34,820 bases of DNA from contig CAJUNN010000026.1 of assembly GCA_910587955.1 (NCBI GenBank), positions 2,506 through 37,325 on the forward strand, read 5' to 3'. Shown in pieces: positions 15,464 to 23,557 of the stretch. Position 1 is the stretch's first letter. Every line of letters begins with the position of its first letter. The DNA is from an uncultured Lachnospiraceae bacterium (GTDB lineage Bacteria > Bacillota > Clostridia > Lachnospirales > Lachnospiraceae). The position numbers and the translations under genes were made by a program. A model generated the notes under the pieces. That model searched no databases. It was not told the DNA's origin and worked only from the letters and a program-made list of their open reading frames with translations.

Positions 15464-16528
15464 ATGGTAAAAGAAGAAAAAATGCGCGCATTGGACGCAG
15501 CACTTGGACAGATCGAGAAGCAGTTCGGAAAAGGCTCCGTCATGAAACTAGGGGACAGGGGAGCCAATATGCAGATTGAGACCACTCCCACAGGCTGCCT
15601 GAGCCTGGATCTGGCTCTGGGCCTGGGAGGCGTTCCCAAAGGAAGAATTATCGAAGTGTACGGTCCGGAGTCCAGCGGAAAGACTACGGTTGCCCTGCAC
15701 ATGGTGGCTGAGGTCCAGAAGCGGGGCGGAATTGCGGGATTTATTGATGCGGAGCATGCGCTGGACCCGGTTTATGCCAAGAATATCGGCGTGGACATCG
15801 ACAATCTCTACATATCCCAGCCGGACAACGGGGAGCAGGCCCTGGAGATCACCGAGACTATGGTTCGTTCCGGGGCGGTAGACATTATCATTGTGGACTC
15901 TGTGGCGGCCCTCGTTCCCAAGGCGGAGATCGAGGGAGATATGGGCGACTCCCACGTGGGCCTGCAGGCCCGCCTTATGTCCCAGGCTCTTCGGAAGCTG
16001 ACTGCAGTGACCAGCAAGTCCAACTGCACGGTAATTTTTATCAATCAGCTCCGGGAGAAGATCGGCGTCATGTTCGGCAATCCCGAGACCACCACAGGCG
16101 GAAGGGCTCTGAAATTCTATTCCTCCATCCGTCTGGATGTGCGCCGGGTGGAGACCCTGAAGCAGAGCGGGGAGATGGTGGGAAACCGCACCAAGATCAA
16201 AGTGGTGAAGAATAAAATTGCACCGCCGTTTAAAGAGGCGGAGTTTGACATTATGTTCGGCGAGGGGATTTCCAAAGAAGGAGACATCCTGGATTTAGCC
16301 GTCAATATGGGCGTGGTCAATAAGAGCGGCGCCTGGTATGCCTACAACGGAGAAAAGATCGGACAGGGCCGGGAGAATGCCAAGTCCTATCTGAAGCAGA
16401 ATCCGGCTGCCTGCCAGGAGATTGAGGCGAAGGTGCGGGAGAGCTTCGGTTTGGAAGGAGCAGGTACAGAGAAAGAGGCAGCCGCACCGGAGCCCAAGGA
16501 GAAGAAGGCGAAGGAACCCAAGGCATAA
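15464..16528 (+). CDS. recA: Recombinase RecA
   Basis: DNA strand-exchange ATPase and SOS co-protease; 354 residues. An N-terminal helix (ALDAALGQIEKQFGKGSVM) is followed by Walker A GPESSGKTT, the Walker B region IIIVDSVAALVPKAE, the QARLMSQALRKL stretch, and loop L2 with FINQLREKIGVMFGNPETTTGG. The C-terminal domain ends in a lysine/glutamate/alanine-rich tail (PEPKEKKAKEPKA). The start ATG 15464 follows AAGGAGAAAATT. Two LexA boxes upstream indicate SOS induction. recX follows after 15 bases, the usual pairing, and would be co-transcribed. Confidence 0.99.
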   Translation: MVKEEKMRALDAALGQIEKQFGKGSVMKLGDRGANMQIETTPTGCLSLDLALGLGGVPKGRIIEVYGPESSGKTTVALHMVAEVQKRGGIAGFIDAEHALDPVYAKNIGVDIDNLYISQPDNGEQALEITETMVRSGAVDIIIVDSVAALVPKAEIEGDMGDSHVGLQARLMSQALRKLTAVTSKSNCTVIFINQLREKIGVMFGNPETTTGGRALKFYSSIRLDVRRVETLKQSGEMVGNRTKIKVVKNKIAPPFKEAEFDIMFGEGISKEGDILDLAVNMGVVNKSGAWYAYNGEKIGQGRENAKSYLKQNPAACQEIEAKVRESFGLEGAGTEKEAAAPEPKEKKAKEPKA

Positions 16529-16543
16529 GCCGGGAGAGGACAC

Positions 16544-17098
16544 ATGAAGGAGTGGAAGGAGCATCCCGCCGCCCGGATGAGGCAAAGAGAACAGAAACGG
16601 GAGAAAGAAGCCGGAGAGATGCCGGATCAGGGCAGCCTTGCAAAGAGGGCCAAGCACCGGGCGCTTTACCTTTTGGAGCGGGCCGACCGGACGGAGCAGG
16701 AGCTGCGGAGCAAGCTGGAGAAAACTTATGAGCCGGAGATTGTAGAGGAAGCCATCGCCTATGTGCGGCAGTATCACTATATTGATGATAAGCGGTACGC
16801 GGTCAATTATCTGGGAAGCCGCGGGAAATTGAAAAGCCGCCGCCAGGTAGAGCAGGAGCTTCTTTACAAGAAAGGGGTTGCCAAGGATGTGCTGGAGGAG
16901 GTTTTTTCCGAAGCGGAACCTCAGGATGAGCGGGCAATGATACGCAGATGGATGGAGAAGAAGCGGATGGACCCTCAGACTGCCACCCGGGAAGAACTGC
17001 GCAAATTCTATCTGTTTCTGGCCCGGAGGGGCTTTCAGAGCGAAGATATTCTCCATGAACTGCGCAGGCAGAATGGCGAAATACCTCAGGCGGAGTAA
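16544..17098 (+). CDS. recX: Regulatory protein RecX
   Basis: Modulator of RecA filaments, 184 residues. After a charged N-terminal extension (about 1-30), three RecX three-helix repeats are visible: ALYLLERADRTEQELRSKL, then a middle repeat with YIDDKRYAVNYLGSRGKLKSRR, then FYLFLARRGFQSEDILHEL. GGGAGAGG lies five bases before ATG 16544. Position immediately behind recA with no terminator between supports the call and implies SOS co-induction. The N-terminal tail is longer than in many RecX proteins, and a later start cannot be excluded. Confidence 0.93.
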   Translation: MKEWKEHPAARMRQREQKREKEAGEMPDQGSLAKRAKHRALYLLERADRTEQELRSKLEKTYEPEIVEEAIAYVRQYHYIDDKRYAVNYLGSRGKLKSRRQVEQELLYKKGVAKDVLEEVFSEAEPQDERAMIRRWMEKKRMDPQTATREELRKFYLFLARRGFQSEDILHELRRQNGEIPQAE

Positions 17099-17133
17099 TT
17101 TGCATAAAATTTGCATGAAAGAATAATGTTTGC

Positions 17134-17162
17134 TTGACATAATGCAAAAATAAGTATAAAAT
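17134..17162 (+). promoter_or_regulatory. Promoter of rny
   Basis: Consensus TTGACA (17134-17139) with TAAAAT (17157-17162) at 17 bases. It lies in the AT-rich recX-rny gap, about 48 bases before the GTG start. Confidence 0.75.
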
Positions 17163-17209
17163 TTAAATGTTGTATTTGTACAATGAAAACTAAATAAGGA
17201 GGTGCTCCT

Positions 17210-18751
17210 GTGCCGTTTTTTATTCCGATAATCGTTGCACTTGTGTCGATCGCAGTTACGGCTCTTGTGACGGTCTACGTGCGTAAGACCATGATAGAGA
17301 AAAAAGTGGGAAATGCAGAGGAAAAAGCAAGAGAAATAATTGACGACGCATTGAAAGTTGCAGAACGCTCCAAGCGGGAGGCATTGTTGGAGGCGAAGGA
17401 AGAATCGCTGAAGACAAAGAACGAGCTGGAGAAGGAAACCAAGGAACGCAGGGCGGAGCTTCAGCGGTATGAGCGCAGGGTCTTATCCAAGGAGGAAACA
17501 TTGGATAAAAAGGCCGAAGCGCTGGAACGCAGAGAAGCGAGCTATGCGGCAAAGGAGGAGAAACTGTCCAAACAGGCTGCAGAGCTGGAACAGCTTTCTT
17601 CAAAAAGAGTACAGGAACTGGAACGAATCTCCGGGTTAACCTCCGAACAGGCAAAAGAATACTTATTAAAGACTGTTGAAGACGAAGTAAAGCATGAGAC
17701 AGCTGTGCTGGTCAAGGAACTTGAGAGCAGAGCAAAGGAAGAGGCCGATAAAAAGGCGAAAGAATATGTAGTGACGGCGATTCAGAAGTGTGCTGCGGAC
17801 CATGTGGCAGAGACGACGATTTCCGTTGTCCAGCTTCCGAATGACGAGATGAAGGGCAGAATTATCGGCCGGGAGGGGCGCAACATCCGCACCCTGGAGA
17901 CCATGACCGGTATCGATTTGATTATCGATGATACGCCGGAGGCCGTAATCTTGTCAGGCTTTGATCCCATTCGCCGGGAAGTGGCAAGGATTGCCTTGGA
18001 AAAACTGATTGTCGATGGCCGGATTCACCCGGCTCGCATCGAGGAGATGGTTGAGAAGGCGCAGAAAGAAGTAGAAGTGATGATTCGCGAGGAAGGCGAG
18101 GCGGCAACGCTGGCAGTCGGGGTTCACGGTATTCATCCGGAGCTGGTGAAGCTCTTGGGAAGAATGAAATTCCGTACCAGCTACGGCCAGAATGCCTTGA
18201 AGCATTCCATCGAAGTAGCGCATCTGGCAGGGCTTCTGGCAGGTGAGATTGGTGTGGATGTGCGCATGGCCAAGAGAGCCGGACTTTTACATGATATCGG
18301 TAAATCCATTGACCACGAGGTAGAAGGGTCACATATTCAAATCGGAGCGGATCTGTGCAGAAAGTACAAAGAGTCCGCCACCGTTATCAATGCGGTAGAG
18401 TCGCATCATGGGGATACGGAGCCTACGTCCCTGATTTCCTGTCTGGTACAGGCAGCAGATACCATATCGGCTGCACGTCCGGGCGCGAGACGGGAGACTC
18501 TGGAGACGTATACCAATCGGTTAAAACAGTTAGAGGATATCGCCAACGGATTTAAGGGCGTAGATAAGTCTTTTGCAATTCAAGCAGGTAGGGAGATTCG
18601 TGTCATGGTAGTTCCGGAACAGATTGACGATTCTACTATGGTATTACTGGCAAGGGATATTTCCAAGCAGATAGAAGCTGAGCTGGAGTATCCGGGCCAG
18701 ATCAAGGTAAATGTGATCCGCGAGAGCCGGGTGACAGATTACGCAAAATAG
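17210..18751 (+). CDS. rny: Ribonuclease Y
   Basis: Membrane-anchored endoribonuclease that starts bulk mRNA decay in Firmicutes; 513 residues, the usual length. An N-terminal transmembrane helix (about 4-24) is followed by a long highly charged coiled coil (about 30-185), a KH domain with GRIIGREGRNIRTLE (about 217-230), and an HD domain with H332 (KHSIEVAHLAG) and the metal-binding HD pair H361-D362 in LLHDIGKSIDHE. The start is GTG 17210 behind AAGGAGGTG. It has its own promoter and is closed by a stem-loop. All catalytic features are intact. Confidence 0.98.
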   Translation: MPFFIPIIVALVSIAVTALVTVYVRKTMIEKKVGNAEEKAREIIDDALKVAERSKREALLEAKEESLKTKNELEKETKERRAELQRYERRVLSKEETLDKKAEALERREASYAAKEEKLSKQAAELEQLSSKRVQELERISGLTSEQAKEYLLKTVEDEVKHETAVLVKELESRAKEEADKKAKEYVVTAIQKCAADHVAETTISVVQLPNDEMKGRIIGREGRNIRTLETMTGIDLIIDDTPEAVILSGFDPIRREVARIALEKLIVDGRIHPARIEEMVEKAQKEVEVMIREEGEAATLAVGVHGIHPELVKLLGRMKFRTSYGQNALKHSIEVAHLAGLLAGEIGVDVRMAKRAGLLHDIGKSIDHEVEGSHIQIGADLCRKYKESATVINAVESHHGDTEPTSLISCLVQAADTISAARPGARRETLETYTNRLKQLEDIANGFKGVDKSFAIQAGREIRVMVVPEQIDDSTMVLLARDISKQIEAELEYPGQIKVNVIRESRVTDYAK

Positions 18752-18758
18752 AACAGTC

Positions 18759-18789
18759 AAAGGGGATGCTGCGGTGCGGCATCCCCTTT
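18759..18789 (+). terminator. Perfect 11-bp stem-loop after rny
   Basis: AAAGGGGATGC and GCATCCCCTTT form a perfect stem with a 9-base loop eight bases after the rny stop. The only U residues are those closing the stem, so termination may be partial and allow read-through into proC, which has no obvious promoter of its own. Confidence 0.6.
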
Positions 18790-18814
18790 CCGTATACAAG
18801 AGAGGGGTGGAATT

Positions 18815-19612
18815 GTGGCAGAGATTGGATTTATCGGTGCGGGAAATATGGGATATGCCCTGCTGAAAGGAGTTCTGAAAGAATTTCCGGCGGACTCTAT
18901 CATTTTTACAGCAAATACAGAGAAAACCAGACGGCGGGTGTTTCTGGAAACCCAGGTAGCGTATGCCCAGTCTAACGCAGAGTGTGCCAGGGACTGTAAA
19001 TATTTGATTTTGGCGGTAAAGCCCCAGTACTATTTTGCAGTACTGAAGCAGATTCGCTACGCGGTGACGCCGGAGCATGTGGTGATTTCCCTTGCTCCCG
19101 GTATTACCATAGAGAATATGAAGGAGAGGCTTGGATCGGACCGGAGGGTGGTACGGGCCATGCCGAATACGCCGGCTCTCATTGGAGAGGGAATGACGGG
19201 CTTAAGCTTTCATCGGGAAGAATTTGAGCCCGGGGAGATTGAGATGGTTCATCGGATTTTCGGAGCCGTGGGACATTATGAGGATGTGGAGGAAAGGCTT
19301 ATGAACGCCGTAATCTGCGCCAGCGGGAGTTCTCCGGCCTTCGTCTATCCGTTTATTGAAGCCCTGGCGGACGGAGCTGTGAAATATGGAATGCCGAGAG
19401 AGCAGGCCTACCGATTTGCAGCCCAGGCGGTTGCCGGTGCTGCGAAGATGGTGCTGGAGACAGGGGAGCATCCGGGCATGCTAAAAGACCGGGTATGTTC
19501 TCCCGGAGGAACCACCATTGCAGGAATCGCGGCCCTGGAGGATGCGGGACTGCGCAGTGCCGTACTGAAAGCTTGTGATGCCTGTTACGAACGGGCGGAA
19601 GAAATCTGCTGA
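18815..19612 (+). CDS. proC: Pyrroline-5-carboxylate reductase
   Basis: Last step of proline synthesis, NAD(P)H-dependent reduction of pyrroline-5-carboxylate; 265 residues, normal length. The nucleotide-binding motif IGAGNMG lies at about 6-12, VVRAMPNTPALIGEGMTGL in the middle, and the C-terminal dimer/active-site block reads ASGSSPAFVYPFIEALADGA, then LKDRVCSPGGTTIAGIAAL. The start is GTG 18815 with AGAGAGGGG upstream. proA and proB are not adjacent. The gene is followed by the hairpin that overlaps the spoIIM start region. Confidence 0.97.
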   Translation: MAEIGFIGAGNMGYALLKGVLKEFPADSIIFTANTEKTRRRVFLETQVAYAQSNAECARDCKYLILAVKPQYYFAVLKQIRYAVTPEHVVISLAPGITIENMKERLGSDRRVVRAMPNTPALIGEGMTGLSFHREEFEPGEIEMVHRIFGAVGHYEDVEERLMNAVICASGSSPAFVYPFIEALADGAVKYGMPREQAYRFAAQAVAGAAKMVLETGEHPGMLKDRVCSPGGTTIAGIAALEDAGLRSAVLKACDACYERAEEIC

Positions 19613-19630
19613 CTTGCAAAAAACGGACAG

Positions 19631-19659
19631 GAATGGATTGGGAATACCTCTCATACACT
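19631..19659 (+). promoter_or_regulatory. Candidate SigmaE-type promoter inside the hairpin, for spoIIM
   Basis: CATACACT at 19652-19659 is an exact match to the SigmaE -10 consensus known from Bacillus (CATACAnT). The -35 region 14 bases upstream (GAATGGA, 19631-19637) is only a partial match. SpoIIM is a mother-cell sporulation protein expressed under SigmaE, so this is the expected promoter class. Transcription would begin near 19666, leaving out the hairpin's 5' arm. Confidence 0.45.
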
Positions 19660-19683
19660 GATCAGTGTAGGGGAGGTATTTTT
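19643..19683 (+). terminator. Terminator-shaped hairpin that contains the spoIIM Shine-Dalgarno sequence
   Basis: Arms 19643-19659 and 19664-19680 are 17 bases each with one mismatch and one G-U pair and a GATC loop. The run TTTTT (19679-19683) ends at the base before ATG 19684. It looks like a textbook intrinsic terminator for proC. Its 3' arm carries GGGGAGGT (19670-19677), the spoIIM ribosome binding site, so any read-through transcript would also be translationally masked. Confidence 0.75.
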
Positions 19684-20277
19684 ATGATGAAAGGACTTCA
19701 TATCCGGGACCGGAATCTGTTTTTGGGATTGTTTCTTTCCGGGTTTGTAGTAGGAGTGTTCTACATTACTATATTTGGGAAAGCCGCCGTTCACAGCACC
19801 ACGCTTATGAGCACGTATTTTTTTTCCAAATATAAACGGATGGAGTTTGTTTCTGAGGAATTGTTTCTCTACACCCTGAAATCCCGGATGTCGGCCTTTA
19901 CTGTCTTGTGGCTTACCGGGCTTACCGTCTTTGGAACAGCGGTGGTTTATGCCTATGTGGTCTGGATTGGGGCTGCCCTGGGCATTACGATCACTACGGC
20001 GGCCATGAAGATGGGAGCCCAGGGAATCCTTCTCTGTGCCGCCAGCGGGCTGCCCCATTTTGTTCTCTATGTGCCGTCCTGCTGCTGGCTCCTGCGGAAG
20101 ATCTGTGAGATGTCGGGAAAACGGGAATTGAAGATGCGTCAGTGGAATAACAGCAAAAAATTGTTTTATTCCTATCTTTTGGTCTGGCTTATGGGAGCTA
20201 TGCTCTTTTTGGCCGGCGCATTTCTTGAAAGTTATGTAAATCCCCTCTTTTTAAAAACTTTTTTAAAAAAAATTTAA
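19684..20277 (+). CDS. spoIIM: Stage II sporulation protein M
   Basis: Polytopic membrane protein of the SpoIIM family, part of the SpoIIDMP complex that drives peptidoglycan remodelling during engulfment of the forespore. 197 residues with about five hydrophobic segments: a first helix near 12-32, two central ones around VLWLTGLTVFGTAVVYAYVVW and a Gly/Ala-rich stretch, and a last one near LLVWLMGAMLFLAGAFLESYVNP, which matches the typical SpoIIM ending. ATG 19684 follows GGGGAGGT by six bases; ATG 19687 is also possible. xerD follows, as in other Firmicutes, which supports the assignment. Expression is probably limited to the mother cell. Confidence 0.88.
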   Translation: MMKGLHIRDRNLFLGLFLSGFVVGVFYITIFGKAAVHSTTLMSTYFFSKYKRMEFVSEELFLYTLKSRMSAFTVLWLTGLTVFGTAVVYAYVVWIGAALGITITTAAMKMGAQGILLCAASGLPHFVLYVPSCCWLLRKICEMSGKRELKMRQWNNSKKLFYSYLLVWLMGAMLFLAGAFLESYVNPLFLKTFLKKI

Positions 20278-20357
20278 AAAAATTTTTTCTGTCGGAAAAC
20301 AAGATTTGGTGGTTGTCGAAAAATGAGAAGGCCAGATATTGTAGAAAACCCTGCAAG

Positions 20358-20378
20358 CCTTGATTTATCAAGGTTTTT
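20358..20378 (+). terminator. Short intrinsic terminator between spoIIM and xerD
   Basis: CCTTGA/TCAAGG (6 bp, TTTA loop) followed by TTTTT. The stem is short, so efficiency is doubtful. The rest of 20278-20393 is very AT-rich with poly-A and poly-T runs and no open frame; TGTCGGA (20290-20296) and TGTCGAA (20314-20320) resemble Spo0A boxes. Confidence 0.5.
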
Positions 20379-20393
20379 CAAGAAAAAAGACCA

Positions 20394-20422
20394 TTGCTTT
20401 TCTGTATTTTTGTTACTATAAT
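20394..20422 (+). promoter_or_regulatory. Promoter of xerD
   Basis: TTGCTT (20394-20399), 17 bases, perfect TATAAT (20417-20422), about 60 bases before the xerD start. Confidence 0.65.
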
Positions 20423-20481
20423 ATTAAACATAACGGGTGTTGTGGGAATATTTTTGTAACAATTTGAGGGATAGTACGTAT

Positions 20482-21354
20482 ATGGAACAAGAGATTAAGA
20501 GCTTTGTGTCCTATTTGCATAACGTGAAGGAGACATCCAAAAACACAGAGCTTTCGTATCAGAGAGATTTAATGAAGATGATGCACTTTCTAAAGGAGCA
20601 GAAAGTGGAGTGTGTAGAGGATGTTACGGAGACGAACCTGAATTCTTATATCCTGGACTTGGAGAAAAAGGGGTTGGCCGCGTCTACGGTTTCACGCAAT
20701 GTGGCTTCTATGAAGGCTTTTTATCTCTATCTGTTAAAGAGCGGAAAGGTGGAGACAGATCCGACGGAGCATTTGAAAGCGCCGAAGGTGGAGAAGAAGA
20801 TTCCGGACATTTTGTCTGTGGCGGATATCAATAAGCTTTTGGAACAGCCGGGGGAGCGGACGTCCAAGGGGCTCCGGGACCGGGCTATGCTGGAATTGCT
20901 CTATGCCACGGGAATCCGGGTGACGGAGCTGATATCCTTGAAGGTAGGGGATATCAACCGGAAGATGGATTACATCGTGTGCCGGGACCGGAACCGCGAG
21001 CGGGTGATTCCTTTCGGTTCCAAGGCCAAGGAAGCTCTGGACAACTATATGGGAGCTGCCAGGCAGGATCTGATCGGGAATAAAGAGTGCGAGATGCTCT
21101 TTCCTAACTGTTCCGGGGAGAGTATGAGCCGGCAGGGGTTCTGGAAGCTGTTAAAGCAGTATGTGAAGCAGGCGGGAATCCAGATGGAGATTACGCCTCA
21201 TACCCTGCGCCATTCTTTTGCCGCTCATCTGGTGGATAACGGCGCGGATCTGCATGTGGTGCAGGAGATGCTGGGACATTCGGATATTTCCACGACCATG
21301 ATGTATGCAGTGCGCACCCGGGAAGTATATGCCAAGGCCCATCCCCGGGGATGA
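20482..21354 (+). CDS. xerD: Tyrosine recombinase XerD
   Basis: Site-specific recombinase that with XerC resolves chromosome dimers at dif; 290 residues. The N-terminal SAM-like core-binding domain is about 1-90. The catalytic domain has R146 (ATGIRVTEL), H240-xx-R243 (HTLRHSFAAHL), H266 (LGHSDISTT) and the presumed nucleophile Y275. ATG 20482 is chosen because GAGGGAT precedes it and the earlier start would lie in the promoter leader. Two oddities are visible. The hairpin that usually reads GKGNKER is CRDRNRER, with no lysine. The stretch between Y275 and the conserved EVYAKAHPR tail is about four residues shorter than in E. coli or B. subtilis XerD. The gene is convergent with the kinase gene 20 bases on. 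Confidence 0.93.
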   Translation: MEQEIKSFVSYLHNVKETSKNTELSYQRDLMKMMHFLKEQKVECVEDVTETNLNSYILDLEKKGLAASTVSRNVASMKAFYLYLLKSGKVETDPTEHLKAPKVEKKIPDILSVADINKLLEQPGERTSKGLRDRAMLELLYATGIRVTELISLKVGDINRKMDYIVCRDRNRERVIPFGSKAKEALDNYMGAARQDLIGNKECEMLFPNCSGESMSRQGFWKLLKQYVKQAGIQMEITPHTLRHSFAAHLVDNGADLHVVQEMLGHSDISTTMMYAVRTREVYAKAHPRG

Positions 21355-21373
21355 GTAATGCCAAAGCCGGCGT

Positions 21374-22657
21374 TTATTCTTCCGGCAGAAGCACCCGGAA
21401 TGTACTGCCGCCTCCCGGGGTGTCCTCCAGACGGATTTGACCGTGGTGGGCGGATATGATTTCCGAGGCAATGCAGAGGCCCAAACCAAAGTGGCCTTTC
21501 CGGCTGCGGGAGGCGTCCGCCCGGTAAAAGCGCTCAAAGACATGCTTTTTCTGTTCGTCGGGGATGCCCGGGCCGTTGTCCGCCACTGTGATTGCAAAAA
21601 ATTTTCCGGTTCTTGAAAGAGAGATACGGATAACCCCCTGGGAAGGTGTGTAACTGACTGCATTGTGAAGCAGAATGGAGAGAACCTGGCGGATACGTTC
21701 CCGATCGCAGAGGCAGGGAGGGAAAAGAGTCTCCGGCAGTTCCGCCGTAAGGCGGATATTTTTTTCGGTAGCCAGGGATTCAAAGGCTTCACATGTTTCC
21801 AGAAGCAGAGTGTCCAGTTCCAGCGGGACTTTCTGGATAGTCCAGACATGGGCGTCTGCACTGGAGAGAAGCAGCATATCATCCACCAGCCTGGACATGC
21901 GGAGCCCTTCTGAGCGGATGGAGGAGAGAAAATGGGTCCGTTCTCTTTGGTCTGCCCGCCCGGCGGCCGAGGCACAGGAGAGGATTACGGCCAGAGGAGT
22001 GCGCAGTTCGTGGGAGGCAGAGGCTACAAATTGTGCCTGCCGTTTCCGGTTTTCCTCTAAAGGGAGCAGGAGCCGTCCGGTGAAATACCAGGAGAAGAAA
22101 AACAGGGCGGCTGCTGCCAGGGCAACCAGAAGCAGGAACCAGATCCGCTGCGCGCGGATTTGCCTGGAAAGCTCCCTTAAGGGCATGAGAATGATGGCTT
22201 GCAGCGTTCCGGACGGCCGGTTGGAGGTAATGACGCAGGCGTAATAATCTGCACTGCCTTTTTCTTTAGAAGAGAAGGAAAATTCCTGATGAAAGGTGTC
22301 CTCCGCCTCCAGGGATTCTACAGAAAAGTGTTCTTTGTAATAGTTCCCGGCAGCTTCAAAAAGCGGCGCGGTTTCCGGGATTCCCTGACGGTTCAGCAGA
22401 AGCGGGACGCCGTTGTCTTTAAGGTGAATCAGGTAATTGCCGCCTTCCGCCGTATCATAAAGCCATTCCGATGTAATCAGGGTTTGCTTTACCAGCCCTT
22501 TGCTTAAATGCTCCATGCGGTTTTGAAAGGTGTGAAAACTGCTGTCTTTCAGGCTTTTTTCAGAGACATAGAGAAAACAGCAGGACATGACAGACAGGAT
22601 TAAAGCAGTGATGCCGGCGCAGAACACGGCCAGATTCAAACGTGTTTTTCGGAACAT
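21374..22657 (-). CDS. Membrane sensor histidine kinase, second two-component system
   Basis: 427 residues. Transmembrane helix about 8-31, extracytoplasmic domain about 32-168, second helix about 171-193. There is almost no HAMP linker before the HisKA domain with phosphoacceptor H216 (SASHELRTPLAVIL). The ATPase domain has N box LLHNAVSYTPSQG, G1 DNGPGIP, F box VFERFYRADASRS and G2 FGLGLCIASEI, so it is complete. It lies 17 bases downstream of its response regulator and is co-transcribed from the promoter near 23392. Short-linker kinases of this type often sense envelope or antimicrobial stress through or within the membrane, but here the signal is unknown. Its 3' end abuts convergent xerD. 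Confidence 0.95.
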   Translation of the reverse strand: MFRKTRLNLAVFCAGITALILSVMSCCFLYVSEKSLKDSSFHTFQNRMEHLSKGLVKQTLITSEWLYDTAEGGNYLIHLKDNGVPLLLNRQGIPETAPLFEAAGNYYKEHFSVESLEAEDTFHQEFSFSSKEKGSADYYACVITSNRPSGTLQAIILMPLRELSRQIRAQRIWFLLLVALAAAALFFFSWYFTGRLLLPLEENRKRQAQFVASASHELRTPLAVILSCASAAGRADQRERTHFLSSIRSEGLRMSRLVDDMLLLSSADAHVWTIQKVPLELDTLLLETCEAFESLATEKNIRLTAELPETLFPPCLCDRERIRQVLSILLHNAVSYTPSQGVIRISLSRTGKFFAITVADNGPGIPDEQKKHVFERFYRADASRSRKGHFGLGLCIASEIISAHHGQIRLEDTPGGGSTFRVLLPEE

Positions 22658-22674
22658 GGATTCTCCTTTGCAGA

Positions 22675-23346
22675 TCAGGCTTCCATCCGGTAGCCGATTC
22701 CCCGGACGGTGCGGATGGAGACAGAGCTTTCCACCGTTTTTAAGCGGCGTCTCAAAAAATGAATGTAATTATCCAGATTTCCTTCCTCCACATCGCTGTC
22801 CATACCCCAGACGCGGGTGAGAAGCAGGGGACGGGAGAGGGTCTGACCGGGATTCCGCAGAAAAATTTCCATCAGATCCCGCTCCCGCCGTGACATACTG
22901 CAGGAGCCGCCGGGACCGGCCAGGGTACTGTCTTCTATGGAGCAGGTAATATCCCGGAAAGAGAGTGTCCCCTCCGGCGCCAGCCTGCGGGGGCGGCGGG
23001 CCACACAGCGGATCCGGGCCATGAGCTCTTCAAAAGCGAAAGGCTTCACCAGATAATCGTCTGCTCCCAGGTCCAGCCCCGTTACTTTATCGTCCAGGGT
23101 TCCCAGAGCAGTAATTAAAATAACCGGTGTGGAATTGTGGCTCCGGCGCATGGTTTTCAGCACTTCCGTACCGTCCAGGAGGGGAAGCATCCGATCCAGC
23201 AGGATTAAATCATAAAGATTCTGCTGTATATAGTAAAGGGCTTCTTCCCCGTCTCTGCAGGCATCCACGGAAAACCCCTCCTGTTCCAGCTGGAATACAA
23301 GGGAATCCAGCAGCCGTTCTTCGTCTTCTACCAGCAATAGTCTCAT
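22675..23346 (-). CDS. OmpR-family response regulator, second two-component system
   Basis: 223 residues. Receiver domain with VEDE, phosphoacceptor D51 (LILLDRMLP), ITA and LVKPF; winged-helix domain from about 125, ending SIRTVRGIGYRMEA. The start is ATG read from 23346, with AAGGAGG just upstream on the minus strand. First gene of a two-gene operon with the kinase. Its promoter region carries a TTAGAGA-type 11-base direct repeat that recurs in front of the lipoprotein/ABC/adaptor operon at 26754, suggesting autoregulation and control of that operon. Confidence 0.95.
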   Translation of the reverse strand: MRLLLVEDEERLLDSLVFQLEQEGFSVDACRDGEEALYYIQQNLYDLILLDRMLPLLDGTEVLKTMRRSHNSTPVILITALGTLDDKVTGLDLGADDYLVKPFAFEELMARIRCVARRPRRLAPEGTLSFRDITCSIEDSTLAGPGGSCSMSRRERDLMEIFLRNPGQTLSRPLLLTRVWGMDSDVEEGNLDNYIHFLRRRLKTVESSVSIRTVRGIGYRMEA

Positions 23347-23391
23347 ACGGCCTCCTTTGACCTTTATGGTCCAATGTGAATAGTATATCTG

Positions 23392-23424
23392 ATTTTAACA
23401 GGGAAATCTTTAAGAAATCTCTAA
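23392..23424 (-). promoter_or_regulatory. Direct-repeat regulator site and promoter of the second two-component operon
   Basis: Read on the minus strand: TTAGAGA (23424-23418), four bases, TTAAAGA (23413-23407), nine bases, TAAAAT (23397-23392). The repeat has an 11-base period and the last unit is nine bases from the -10. The layout equals that at 26678-26710. The remainder of 23347-23557 holds no open frame or other clear signal. Confidence 0.65.
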
Positions 23425-23557
23425 TTTTTAAGATATTAGAATTTAAGGTTTTTCCAGAAAATGGGCGCTTTCTGTGTGGGACAGAAGGTGCGGTATCCAT
23501 CTGCTGTGCCGGTAGAAAATGAAACAATATTTGAGGGGGTTCAAACGCCGCAGTGAT

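Noticed and set aside
20255..20290. Long poly-A/poly-T runs
   Set aside because: Considered as a replication or curvature element, but it is the end of spoIIM plus AT-rich spacer without DnaA boxes or ordered repeats.
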